Shown: piece after piece, positions 9,517 to 17,460 of the stretch | How positions within the stretch are numbered: position 1 is the first letter of the stretch | How the letters are laid out: each line of letters opens with the position of its first letter | Source of the DNA: Planctomycetota bacterium | GTDB taxonomy: Bacteria > Planctomycetota > Planctomycetia > Gemmatales > Gemmataceae | Assembly (NCBI GenBank): GCA_016191165.1 | Contig: JACPPF010000079.1 | Coordinates: 1 to 48,403, forward strand | DNA: 48,403 nt | Reading direction: 5' to 3' | Translations under genes and position numbers: made by a program | The notes under the pieces: generated by a model | Database searches by the model: none | What the model was told of the DNA's origin: nothing | The model's input: only the letters and a program-made list of their open reading frames with translations

Positions 9517-11109
9517 TTAGTTGGCGAGCGCATAGGTAATCACATTATTGACGACGCGCATGGCGTCGGTATCGAGCAGGCCCTTGGCGTAGGCGTTGGA
9601 TTCGCGGTTGACGCCGCTCATCAGGTCGTAGGGAGTGTAAAGAATCGCGAGTCGGCCGTTGAGGAAATAGCCGTAGAACTCGGGCGTCTCCAGCGTGGGA
9701 TTGTCGCGCATGGCGGGCGGGGTAAATGCGACGCGCCCGACCGGGTTCCAGCCGCCGGCGAACAGGGGATGACTGGCTGGAATGCGCGTCAGCGCCGCCT
9801 TGGGAAAGACCTTTTTCAACTCGCGTTTGAACGCCTTGTCGAACGGCTTGAGCCCCGCGCCCGCGCTGACGACCAGCAGGCCGCCGCGACTGAGGTAGCG
9901 CGCCAGGCCGGATGCCTCGGCACTGGACAACTGGAAGTCGTAGTGCCCGGTCATGAACAGAAGCGGGAAATGGCCCGTCTCCTTGGCGTCGAGCGTGACG
10001 GCGTAGGGGGTGAAATCGACGTCGATGTTGGTGTTTTCCTTGAGGCTCGCCAGCACGCTGTTCTGGATCGCGGGATTGATGTCCCAGCTCCCGGCGTACT
10101 TGACGGCGCCGAAGCGGACGACATCCCCGGCCCGGGTCCGGCCGGTGTATACGGGAAATTCCTGTGCGAGGAATCTCCCATACTCGGTGTTCCCCAGCAT
10201 GTAGGCGACGAGGTTGACGCCGAGGCGCTTGGCCGACTCGCCGACGATATGCCGGCCGTCGGGGTGATATTCGGTGTTACTCAGGGAGGCGCCCAGACCG
10301 CCGGGGACCAGGATGCACGCGGCGCGGGTGCCGATGTCGATCGAGTATATCTCCGGCGGCCTCATGGTGCGCACGCCGCCGATCATCAACATGACCTGCT
10401 GGATGCGGAAGCGGGCGTTGAAAATCGGATGGTCCAGGGGCAGCTTCATGAACGATTTGCGCGGGAAGACCTTGCGCATCTCGCGCACCACGGACTGCGA
10501 AAACTCCTGCCGGCCGCGGGCGGCGTTGAAGACGATCGTCCCGCCGCCCGTGACGAACTTGCGCCGGTTCTCAACCTCGGCGGGCTTGAGGGTGAAGTCG
10601 TAATCGCCGGCCATGTAGAGGATCGGAATGTCGATCGGGTCGAACCCGCCGCTGGCGAGTTTCTTGGTGGCGTATTGATAGTTGTTCCCGTCCGCGAGGC
10701 GTTCGTTCGTCAAGGTGACGAGGTTCGAGGCGTCGTTGGGATAACTCTTCCATTGCTCGAATTTCTGGATCGTGCCGTTGGCGTGTTTGTATTGAAGGAC
10801 TTCGCCGTACTCGACCTTGTAAATGACCGCCAGATTCGTTGGCGGCGGCGGAGTTTGATGTTTCGTCTTTCGCATCGACGGACCCGGATCGGGAATGATG
10901 TCCGTCTCTTCACCGCCCGACGCGGTGCGCGGCGGCGCCTTCGCGGGCGGCGGGGGCGGCGCTTCCGCGGGCGGGAAATTAACGGTGCGCTGCCCATAGG
11001 CGGCGCTCACCCACCCAATCATCAAAACGACAACCCAGACCCGTATCAGGACTCGCTTGGCGGTTTCGCGCATTGCGCCCGCCCATAAGTTTTTTATTGC
11101 GCGCATCAT
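9517..11109 (-). CDS. Exported DUF4159 protein with two copies of the domain
   Basis: 530 residues. The start at 11109 overlaps the preceding stop by four bases (ATGA); the ATG at 11073 would give a tidier signal peptide (RVLIRVWVVVLMIGWVSAAYG). A Pro-rich linker follows. There are then two DUF4159-like units, about 95-300 and 310-525. Each contains an ILYMAGDYDF or LLFMTGHYDF strand, a GGTIVFNA or GGLLVVSAG turn, and a KVFPRKSFMKLPLDHPIF or KVFPKAALTRIPASHPLF segment. DUF4159 looks like a degenerate glutamine-amidotransferase fold and often accompanies MoxR/DUF58 genes; its function is unknown. The visible internal duplication suggests one gene encoding both halves of a pseudo-dimer. Confidence 0.88.
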   Translation of the reverse strand: MMRAIKNLWAGAMRETAKRVLIRVWVVVLMIGWVSAAYGQRTVNFPPAEAPPPPPAKAPPRTASGGEETDIIPDPGPSMRKTKHQTPPPPTNLAVIYKVEYGEVLQYKHANGTIQKFEQWKSYPNDASNLVTLTNERLADGNNYQYATKKLASGGFDPIDIPILYMAGDYDFTLKPAEVENRRKFVTGGGTIVFNAARGRQEFSQSVVREMRKVFPRKSFMKLPLDHPIFNARFRIQQVMLMIGGVRTMRPPEIYSIDIGTRAACILVPGGLGASLSNTEYHPDGRHIVGESAKRLGVNLVAYMLGNTEYGRFLAQEFPVYTGRTRAGDVVRFGAVKYAGSWDINPAIQNSVLASLKENTNIDVDFTPYAVTLDAKETGHFPLLFMTGHYDFQLSSAEASGLARYLSRGGLLVVSAGAGLKPFDKAFKRELKKVFPKAALTRIPASHPLFAGGWNPVGRVAFTPPAMRDNPTLETPEFYGYFLNGRLAILYTPYDLMSGVNRESNAYAKGLLDTDAMRVVNNVITYALAN

Positions 11110-12704
11110 TTCAACAGCACCTCCAGCGTGGGCGTCGCATCGTCTCGTTTGGCGCGGAACGAATTCTCCGCGGGGCGGAACGGGACGGACTTCAAAACCG
11201 GGCGTGCCGCTCCCGCCTTGGGCGCGGGCCCCAGCACCTTGACATTGTATGAGGGACTAACGATTAGTTTTCCCTTCAGGTCGATCGTCCAGGCCTTCAC
11301 GGTCAGCGGATTGAGCGCCCCGGGCAGCGGCGTCAGTCCATCCGTCAGCGGCGCCGGCGAATTGCGCACGTTTGGGTCGGCGCCATCGGCAGCCAGCTTC
11401 GGGTCGTCGGTTCGAATGTCGATGCGCGCATCGGCCGGGGCGTCCTTGACGCGGATCACGACATACTGCAAACAAGTCACGGGAACGCCCGTCGCTTTTG
11501 GCCCCTGGGGCGCGACCTTGATCTGTCCGGGCGCGATGTTGCAGTTGAGAAGCGAAAGCGCTCCATCGTCAAAAAGAACGGCGGTGCCCTTGGCGGCGAG
11601 GTCTTTGATCTGAAAATTCGTCAGTTGCAGGTTGGCATTCTGATGGTGAAAAGCGATCCTGGCTCTTTCGACGACCGTGTCCTCGACGACGCCGTTGCCG
11701 CCTTCGAGGCGAATGCCGAGGTCGCAATCGCGGATGACGCATTTCTGGATCATGGTGTTGGGAATGCCATACCCGCCGGTGATGCCGGCGTCGCATTTTT
11801 CGATGGTGTTGTCCACGACGACCGAATCGCTCTGGTAGTTGACGGTGATGCCGATGGCGAATTTGCCGCGGATGGTGTTGCCCTTGATTTCGGTGAGGGG
11901 GCTGAACAGAACGCTGATGGCGGCCTCGGTTAAAGAGGTCTTGCCTGGGTAGTCGAAATGGTTCTTGGCGATGACGGGCGTATCGCACTGGCGAAGCCAG
12001 ACGCGGGCTTGTCCGGTGAAGCGGTTGCTGATGAGGTTGATTCGCTCGTTGGCCTTGGAGCCGGTGTTGTCGATGTTGAGGGCCTGCAGCTTGACATCGT
12101 GGAAGCGTGCATGTTGCCAGTCGAAGATGACCGCCCCGTCGGCATCGATGAAGGAGACGAGGTCGTCCTTTTGATCCGCGAGTTTGGGCGAGGTCAGGCC
12201 GACGTTGCGGCGATCCTTGGGCAGGTTGGCTTTTCCATAGAGCAAAAGCGCGGCCCCCTTGGCGAGCTTGATCTTGCGTTTGGCGGCGGTGTCGCCGACC
12301 ATGCGGAGTTCGATTTCGTCGGTCGCTGACTTGGTTCCATCGAGTTTGATGGCGCCAAAGCTTTCGATGACATCGCCCACGCAAAGGACGATCTTGCCCG
12401 CGCCGGTTTTGAAGAGCAGGCCGCCCCTGGGATCGATGTGCAGTTTTCGGCAGGAGATCTTGCCATCGTCATTGCGATCAAACGTGACGGCGTCGAACTT
12501 GCGGATCACGACGGTATCGCCTGGCCCGGGAACGGCATTGCCCTGCCAGGTAGCCGGAGCGCTCCAGGGCCCGCCGCCGGTGCCGTTGGTGGTGATCTCG
12601 GCCGCGGCGGCGATGTCGGTCTGCGCGCCAAAAAAAACACAAACAACAAGCGTAATCACGTTTACCCGCTCGCCTCTGGCGAGCGCGCGGAAAACCATAT
12701 TCAT
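11106..12704 (-). CDS. Exported right-handed parallel beta-helix protein
   Basis: 532 residues from the ATG at 12704, which overlaps the previous TGA (ATGA). The mature part starts AEITTNGTGGGPWSAPATWQ, resembling a G8-like cap (GDTVVIRKFDAVTF), and continues into repeated beta-helix rungs (for example VIAKNHFDYPG, VVDNTIEKCDAGITGG, VIRDCDLGIRLEGGNGVVED). Such proteins bind or cleave polysaccharides, but no catalytic set is visible. The start is odd. The first 15 codons include a copy of the intergenic palindromic repeat (encoding RALARGERVN), just before the hydrophobic signal segment VITLVVCVFFGAQTDIAAAA. A GTG at 12659, right after the repeat, could be the ancestral start. Confidence 0.82.
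   Translation of the reverse strand: MNMVFRALARGERVNVITLVVCVFFGAQTDIAAAAEITTNGTGGGPWSAPATWQGNAVPGPGDTVVIRKFDAVTFDRNDDGKISCRKLHIDPRGGLLFKTGAGKIVLCVGDVIESFGAIKLDGTKSATDEIELRMVGDTAAKRKIKLAKGAALLLYGKANLPKDRRNVGLTSPKLADQKDDLVSFIDADGAVIFDWQHARFHDVKLQALNIDNTGSKANERINLISNRFTGQARVWLRQCDTPVIAKNHFDYPGKTSLTEAAISVLFSPLTEIKGNTIRGKFAIGITVNYQSDSVVVDNTIEKCDAGITGGYGIPNTMIQKCVIRDCDLGIRLEGGNGVVEDTVVERARIAFHHQNANLQLTNFQIKDLAAKGTAVLFDDGALSLLNCNIAPGQIKVAPQGPKATGVPVTCLQYVVIRVKDAPADARIDIRTDDPKLAADGADPNVRNSPAPLTDGLTPLPGALNPLTVKAWTIDLKGKLIVSPSYNVKVLGPAPKAGAARPVLKSVPFRPAENSFRAKRDDATPTLEVLLK
12660..12690. repeat. Palindromic repeat arm overlapping the start of the beta-helix gene
   Basis: GTTTACCCGCTCGCC-TCT-GGCGAGCGCG, one mismatch from the GTTTAGCCGCTCGCC family found between other genes. 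It lies inside the annotated 5' coding end of the beta-helix gene. Confidence 0.75.
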
Positions 12705-15397
12705 GGCGCCTTGCCCCCCTCCAGGAAATTGACGAGCGAATCGACCTGGCGATCGGTGACGGGCCGGATCGTTAGCGCGTCGTACAGGGTCGCGCCCGTG
12801 TGATTGTAAAAGGACAGCTTGAGCTGACAATCCTGGGCGAGGGGGGCCTTGATCTTGAACGAGAGCTTGTGCCACTGGTGGTGCGAGGTGCGGTGCAGCG
12901 TCGCCGAGGCGAGCGTTTCTTCCTTGGTCTGGTCGGCGATCAGCCGCAGGTGAATGTAGGCGTACTGATAGGCGAGCGGCGGCGCCGGGCGGAAGATGTC
13001 GCGATACCAGATTTCGACCCAGTAGGCGCCGCCGGGCGTCAGGTTTTTCAGGGGGCGAACGTAATCGATCAGGCCGCCAAGGTCCTTCGGGTAAATGTCA
13101 ATCAGCCCCGCGTGTGGCCCATCGAGGCCGGGGGAACGCACGAAGGGAAACGTGATCGCCTGCCCGAACCATTCTGGCTCATCGGGCTCAAAGCCCGTGC
13201 GGTAGCCCTTGAAGAAGGCGTCCGCCGGCTTCTTCGCGGCCTTGATTCGCGCCAGGCGGGCGTCGATCAGCTTGACGAAAGCATCGCCCTTCTGGGCCGC
13301 GTAGAATTTTGGATGGACCTCTTTGAGATTTTGGTAGAGCTTGAGCGTCTTGTCCAGGTCGCCCATGCGCCAGTAGGTGTCGGCCAGGCCATAGGTGGCG
13401 CGGTCGCGATAACCGGCCCATTGCGGGAGCTTGAAGATCATCTCGTAATGGCGCAGGGCGTCTTCATATCGGCCGCGGCTGCGATCGGTCTCGGCACGCA
13501 GGAAACAATACAGCCCGTCGATGCGCCGGCCTGGATAGTCCAGCTCGACGCGCTGCAACAACTGGCGCGTTGCCTGGATGTCTCCCGCCTTCAGTTTTTG
13601 CTCGGCAATGCGCATGAGCGCGCCGCGCGTGGTCGCCTCGGTGAGGGCGGTGCCGGCGAATTTCTCGCCGCCCAGCGTGGCGGCGATGCGGTAGGTTTCA
13701 CTCGCGCGAACGAGATCCCCCGACTCGGCAAACAGATCGCCCCAGCGAATCCCCGCCACGCGCAGGTTGGGGTGTTCGATGCGTTTGTTTTCCTCAAGGA
13801 TCGCCTTGTAAATCTTGCTGGCGGCGCTGAAGTCCTTGTAGTAATACTGGTGGATCGCCGCCACGCTGAGCTGGACGCGGATGTGTAAGACGGGCGTCTT
13901 CACGAAATCCGGCAACACCTGAGCGGCGAATTTCAGCGCGGCGGCGGCCTTGCCTTCTTGCGTCAGCGCCTCGATTCGCGCCGCGACGTACTGGGCGCGC
14001 GATTCCAGGTCCACGTCCTTTTGCGCCAGCAGGTGCTGCGCGACCTGATCCAGAAGCGCCCAGCCGTTCGCTTGTTCGGATAGCCGCAGGAAGGTGAAGA
14101 TTTCCCGTACGCGCGAAAGCTCGAGCTTTTTCCATTCCAGCGAAGACAACGCGTCAACCGCGGTCGCCAGCGACAACGGGCTCGAGTCCCCTGGCTCCGG
14201 CCAGATACGCACGCGGCGTTTGAACGGAGGCAAGCCGCCGCCGGCATTCAACGAGACGATGTAGTCGTTTTCCTTGAAGTAAATGTGCGTCGGTGAGCGG
14301 CCTGTGGCGGTCATACCGTCGCCGAAGGCCCATCGAAGTTTGACTGGCTCGTTGAAGTCGCCGTCGGCTTCGAACTTGACAAGGAATAGTTTGAGCCCGC
14401 CCGATTCGAGCGTGTCATCGATCCCCGACGAAAACACACCGGCTGGCGATCCATCAGGGCGTTCGGCTGCCGCCACGCGCGCGTACAGCGGATGGGCAAT
14501 CGCGGTCTGCGGCACGAGTGCGAATTTTTTCTGATCGGGCGTCCGCCACGCCAGGACGCAGGCGCCGCGCGACTGGGGGCTGGCGCCGATCGCCTGGTGG
14601 ACTTCAAACGCATGAACGCCCGCCTTCAAATCGACCTTGCCGGCGATCTTGTCGAGTGCCGAGACTTTCACGGTCCCCAGCGGGCGATTGACGCCGGGCC
14701 GCTCGAAGACCTTGAAGCCGTCGATGAAAAGGAAGGTCGCGTCCTCGCCGTTGACGAGAAAAGTGTAAACGCCGGGCTTTTTGATATTGAGATGGCCGCG
14801 ATAGGACGCGGCGAACCGATTGGGCACGTCGGGCCGGGCCGGGTTGGTATTTTGTACGACCTCGGTCACGATGGCGTTGCCGATCACGTTGGAGCTTTTC
14901 GCCAGACCTTCGCGGACCTTGGCCCAGCTTTTCAGGTCATCGCCGGACCAGTCGCGCAGCTCGAGCGTCAAGCCTTCCCTAAACGCGAGCTCGGTCTTGG
15001 CATCGATCTTGGCCAGCGGCGGCGCCTTGGGATTGACGCCGTAGACCCAGTACCAGGCGTCGTTGCCTTGCCGGGCGAACTGGAGGATCGTGTCGCCGAG
15101 CGGATCGTGCGAAAGCACGCGCATCGGCAGAAGTTTGCCGGCGGAGGTTTGCACCGCGAGGTCGGCGGCATCCGCCTTGAGCCAGCCGCCAGTCGGAATG
15201 CGGACGACCACGCTTTGTGAAAGTTGTTCATGCGGCTCGCCAAGGATGCGCACCGGCCAGCGCACCTCGTACCCCGCGAGCCAGACCGGCGCCTGCGGCG
15301 GCAGCGGATGCACCGCGTTGATCATCGGCTGGGCGCATGCCAAAATGGGAGCCGCAACGAGGGCACTGATCGTGAATAAATATCGGTTGAAGCGCAT
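12701..15397 (-). CDS. Large exported protein with PA14-like, PKD-like and TPR regions
   Basis: 898 residues from the ATG at 15397. A signal peptide (MRFNRYLFTISALVAAPILACA) leads. A PA14-like carbohydrate-binding region lies at about 180-310 (SYRGHLNIKKPGVYTFLVNG, ATFLFIDGFKVFERPG). It is followed by a PKD-like Ig fold (RWAFGDGMTATGRSPTHIYF) and a long helical TPR-like array (about 440-730, for example YCFLRAETDRSRGRYEDALR). The C-terminal region resembles a carbohydrate-binding beta-sandwich (AYIHLRLIADQTKEETLASA). It is probably periplasmic or surface-exposed and acts as a scaffold or glycan-binding protein. The stop overlaps the next start (ATGA). Confidence 0.82.
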   Translation of the reverse strand: MRFNRYLFTISALVAAPILACAQPMINAVHPLPPQAPVWLAGYEVRWPVRILGEPHEQLSQSVVVRIPTGGWLKADAADLAVQTSAGKLLPMRVLSHDPLGDTILQFARQGNDAWYWVYGVNPKAPPLAKIDAKTELAFREGLTLELRDWSGDDLKSWAKVREGLAKSSNVIGNAIVTEVVQNTNPARPDVPNRFAASYRGHLNIKKPGVYTFLVNGEDATFLFIDGFKVFERPGVNRPLGTVKVSALDKIAGKVDLKAGVHAFEVHQAIGASPQSRGACVLAWRTPDQKKFALVPQTAIAHPLYARVAAAERPDGSPAGVFSSGIDDTLESGGLKLFLVKFEADGDFNEPVKLRWAFGDGMTATGRSPTHIYFKENDYIVSLNAGGGLPPFKRRVRIWPEPGDSSPLSLATAVDALSSLEWKKLELSRVREIFTFLRLSEQANGWALLDQVAQHLLAQKDVDLESRAQYVAARIEALTQEGKAAAALKFAAQVLPDFVKTPVLHIRVQLSVAAIHQYYYKDFSAASKIYKAILEENKRIEHPNLRVAGIRWGDLFAESGDLVRASETYRIAATLGGEKFAGTALTEATTRGALMRIAEQKLKAGDIQATRQLLQRVELDYPGRRIDGLYCFLRAETDRSRGRYEDALRHYEMIFKLPQWAGYRDRATYGLADTYWRMGDLDKTLKLYQNLKEVHPKFYAAQKGDAFVKLIDARLARIKAAKKPADAFFKGYRTGFEPDEPEWFGQAITFPFVRSPGLDGPHAGLIDIYPKDLGGLIDYVRPLKNLTPGGAYWVEIWYRDIFRPAPPLAYQYAYIHLRLIADQTKEETLASATLHRTSHHQWHKLSFKIKAPLAQDCQLKLSFYNHTGATLYDALTIRPVTDRQVDSLVNFLEGGKAP

Positions 15398-15411
15398 TGA
15401 AAAACCATTCC

Positions 15412-15441
15412 GTTTAGCCGCTCGCCTTGGGCGAGCGCGGG
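15412..15441. repeat. Intergenic palindromic repeat, single arm
   Basis: GTTTAGCCGCTCGCC-TTG-GGCGAGCGCGGG, the same arm as in the doublet at 9452. It fills most of the 52-base gap between the DNRLRE-type gene and the PA14/TPR gene. Confidence 0.75.
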
Positions 15442-15449
15442 CCCCAAAC

Positions 15450-16151
15450 TCATTTGGGCTCAAATGTAATTTGCAGTTTCCAGGTTTTTGCCCCGCCGGC
15501 ATGGGGAGCATAAGGCGAGGGCACATAGACGATGCCCAGGTTATTGTCATGCGTGAAGATCCAGCCGCGGTTCTTGACGGCGCCGGTGTACCACAACTCG
15601 ATGTCCTCGGTGACATCCACGGTATGGTCGCCGACCTTGGTGATCTTGAATATCGCGCTATCCTTGGCGGCCCGGTCGGTCGCGCCCCCGAGCCCGCCGG
15701 GCTGAGTCCATTCCAGCTTTTTGGGGAAGGTCATGCGATGGGTATGACACACGCCGGTCCCCCAATCCGCGAGCAAACGACGCACCTGGATGTTGGCCGT
15801 TCCCGAAATATACGTCGGTCCGATCGTCAACTCGGCCTTGGTGATGCGCTGGCCCTTGGGAATCAGGTCTTTGACGGGAATGCGCAGGAGAACGGCGATC
15901 TTGCTCTCCCAGTACAGCGCCGGTTGCGTGTTGAAAATGCCGGCTGTGGTCGGCGGACCCATCGCCCAGCTCAGGCGCGGCGCATGCGCGGAAATCGAGG
16001 CCATCGCGTCCGCGTCCTCCGCGGTGAGCGTGATCGTGCGCGCGCTTGCCGACGAGGCCAACAGAAAACAAAAGACCGAACCCGTCACGGCAGCGAGGGC
16101 GTTCGCCCACCTTTGCTTACGCTTCAGGCTCGGGAGGGTTGAAGAATTCAT
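15450..16151 (-). CDS. Exported DNRLRE-type (CBM96-like) protein
   Basis: 233 residues. A signal peptide (ALAAVTGSVFCFLLASSASA) precedes a single beta-sandwich of the DNRLRE/CBM96 type. Visible are ESKIAVLLRIPVKDLIPKGQ, KAELTIGPTYISGTANIQVR, a WTQPGG segment, VDVTEDIELWYTG, and a closing WKLQITFEPK. In this family the DxxxR-type strands stabilise surface proteins or bind glycans; no catalytic residues are evident. The ATG overlaps the TGA of the preceding gene by four bases. Confidence 0.8.
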   Translation of the reverse strand: MNSSTLPSLKRKQRWANALAAVTGSVFCFLLASSASARTITLTAEDADAMASISAHAPRLSWAMGPPTTAGIFNTQPALYWESKIAVLLRIPVKDLIPKGQRITKAELTIGPTYISGTANIQVRRLLADWGTGVCHTHRMTFPKKLEWTQPGGLGGATDRAAKDSAIFKITKVGDHTVDVTEDIELWYTGAVKNRGWIFTHDNNLGIVYVPSPYAPHAGGAKTWKLQITFEPK

Positions 16152-17443
16152 TTGCTCACCTCCACGCCGACGTAAGCGCGATCGAAACGCTCGGAATAAA
16201 CGAGTGCCTTCACGAACGGATTGTTGACCAGCATGCGCGTCGGCACGCCGGTCGGAAGGCCGACTTCATCGAGATCCATCACGTAAACGAGATACTCCCC
16301 GCCGATCGCGAGCTTTTTCCGCTTGGTCAACACGGCCGGCGGGCCGCTGAGCTTGCTATCTGCGATGACGTATTGTCTGGGCAACGAGGTTAGATAGCCA
16401 TCGGTCTGCTCCGCGTGGAAGAAGCCATCGGAACGAACGCCATTGGTCACGGTCGCAAAGATGGCGGGCAGCGTCGGATGAACGCAAAAGCGTGTGTGCC
16501 CGCCGATTTTCAGCGGCAGGCCGTGCAGCGTGGCGTGCTTGTCATCGGGGCGCCAGGTCATCAGGCCTTGCGACGCGCTGGCGATCACCGCATCCTTGCC
16601 GATCGGCGTCAGACTGTGGCCCACGCCGAACGCATTGCTGGGGAAAAGGTGGACATATTCAATCGGCGTGACGCCGGTAGGCGCGAACTTGCCAGCCGCG
16701 TTCAAGGCGATCAGCTTCTGGGTTCGCGCCGGCACAGCTTCCTTGGAATCGACGAGCGCCGGCAAGCCGTCCGCGTCGAGCGGAAAACGCCCGAGCCGCA
16801 AGAAACCGGCGTTCTTCACATCGCGCACATTCGGAATGTAAAGGTAACTGCCCGTCGCATCGATCGCGACGGCGCCGCCGTACTGGCCGTACAGGTACTC
16901 GTCCCCCCTGCACAGGCTGACAAGCAGCTCGGGTGGATCCTTGGCGATGTTGAAGATGCACAGGTGATCAAACAGCTTCACATCCGGAGGCGGGGGTGGA
17001 CTGGGATACGGCACGGTCACATCGTTCCAAACATAGAGCAGCGGCAGCTTCGGGTGAAACGCCAGGCCGGTGACGAAATTGGAAAACTTGGCCAGGCCCT
17101 TGGGACATGGCAGCTTGACGTGAGTGGCGGAAGCCGCGGGGATGCCCTTGGCGTCAAGCTTGAAGAGCGAAAGGTGGGCGTCGGGGTGGGTCTTGTCATG
17201 GCCGAACGCCAGTACGCTGTGGACGTCGCTGACCGCGGCGCACAACGACCCTTGTGCCATGACGGGGACGATGGCGTCGAGTTTGCCGTTCCTTGGCGGG
17301 TCCAGGACAATGCGAGGTTGCCCATGAACCGCAATCGGCGCCAATAGGCAAAAAAGAAGGCCGGCGCATAGGAAGCCCGGAGCGCGAATAACGTGCCAGC
17401 GGCGCATGGCCGTTTGGACATTCGAGAGCATGAGATTACACAT
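16148..17443 (-). CDS. Exported beta-propeller-like protein
   Basis: 431 residues from the ATG at 17443; ATGs at 17431 and 17407 are alternatives, the last giving a compact signal peptide (MRRWHVIRAPGFLCAGLLF). The mature part has repeated four-stranded blades typical of YVTN/lactonase-like propellers, such as FVTGLAFHPKLPLLYVWND, GGAVAIDATGSYLYIPNV, AVIASASQGLMTWRPDD and FCVHPTLPAIFATVTNG. No lactonase active-site set can be recognised, so a scaffold or recognition role is as likely as an enzymatic one. It starts 18 bases after the stop of the large coiled-coil gene. Confidence 0.72.
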   Translation of the reverse strand: MCNLMLSNVQTAMRRWHVIRAPGFLCAGLLFCLLAPIAVHGQPRIVLDPPRNGKLDAIVPVMAQGSLCAAVSDVHSVLAFGHDKTHPDAHLSLFKLDAKGIPAASATHVKLPCPKGLAKFSNFVTGLAFHPKLPLLYVWNDVTVPYPSPPPPPDVKLFDHLCIFNIAKDPPELLVSLCRGDEYLYGQYGGAVAIDATGSYLYIPNVRDVKNAGFLRLGRFPLDADGLPALVDSKEAVPARTQKLIALNAAGKFAPTGVTPIEYVHLFPSNAFGVGHSLTPIGKDAVIASASQGLMTWRPDDKHATLHGLPLKIGGHTRFCVHPTLPAIFATVTNGVRSDGFFHAEQTDGYLTSLPRQYVIADSKLSGPPAVLTKRKKLAIGGEYLVYVMDLDEVGLPTGVPTRMLVNNPFVKALVYSERFDRAYVGVEVSK

Positions 17444-17460
17444 CCATCGCGGGAAGACGT

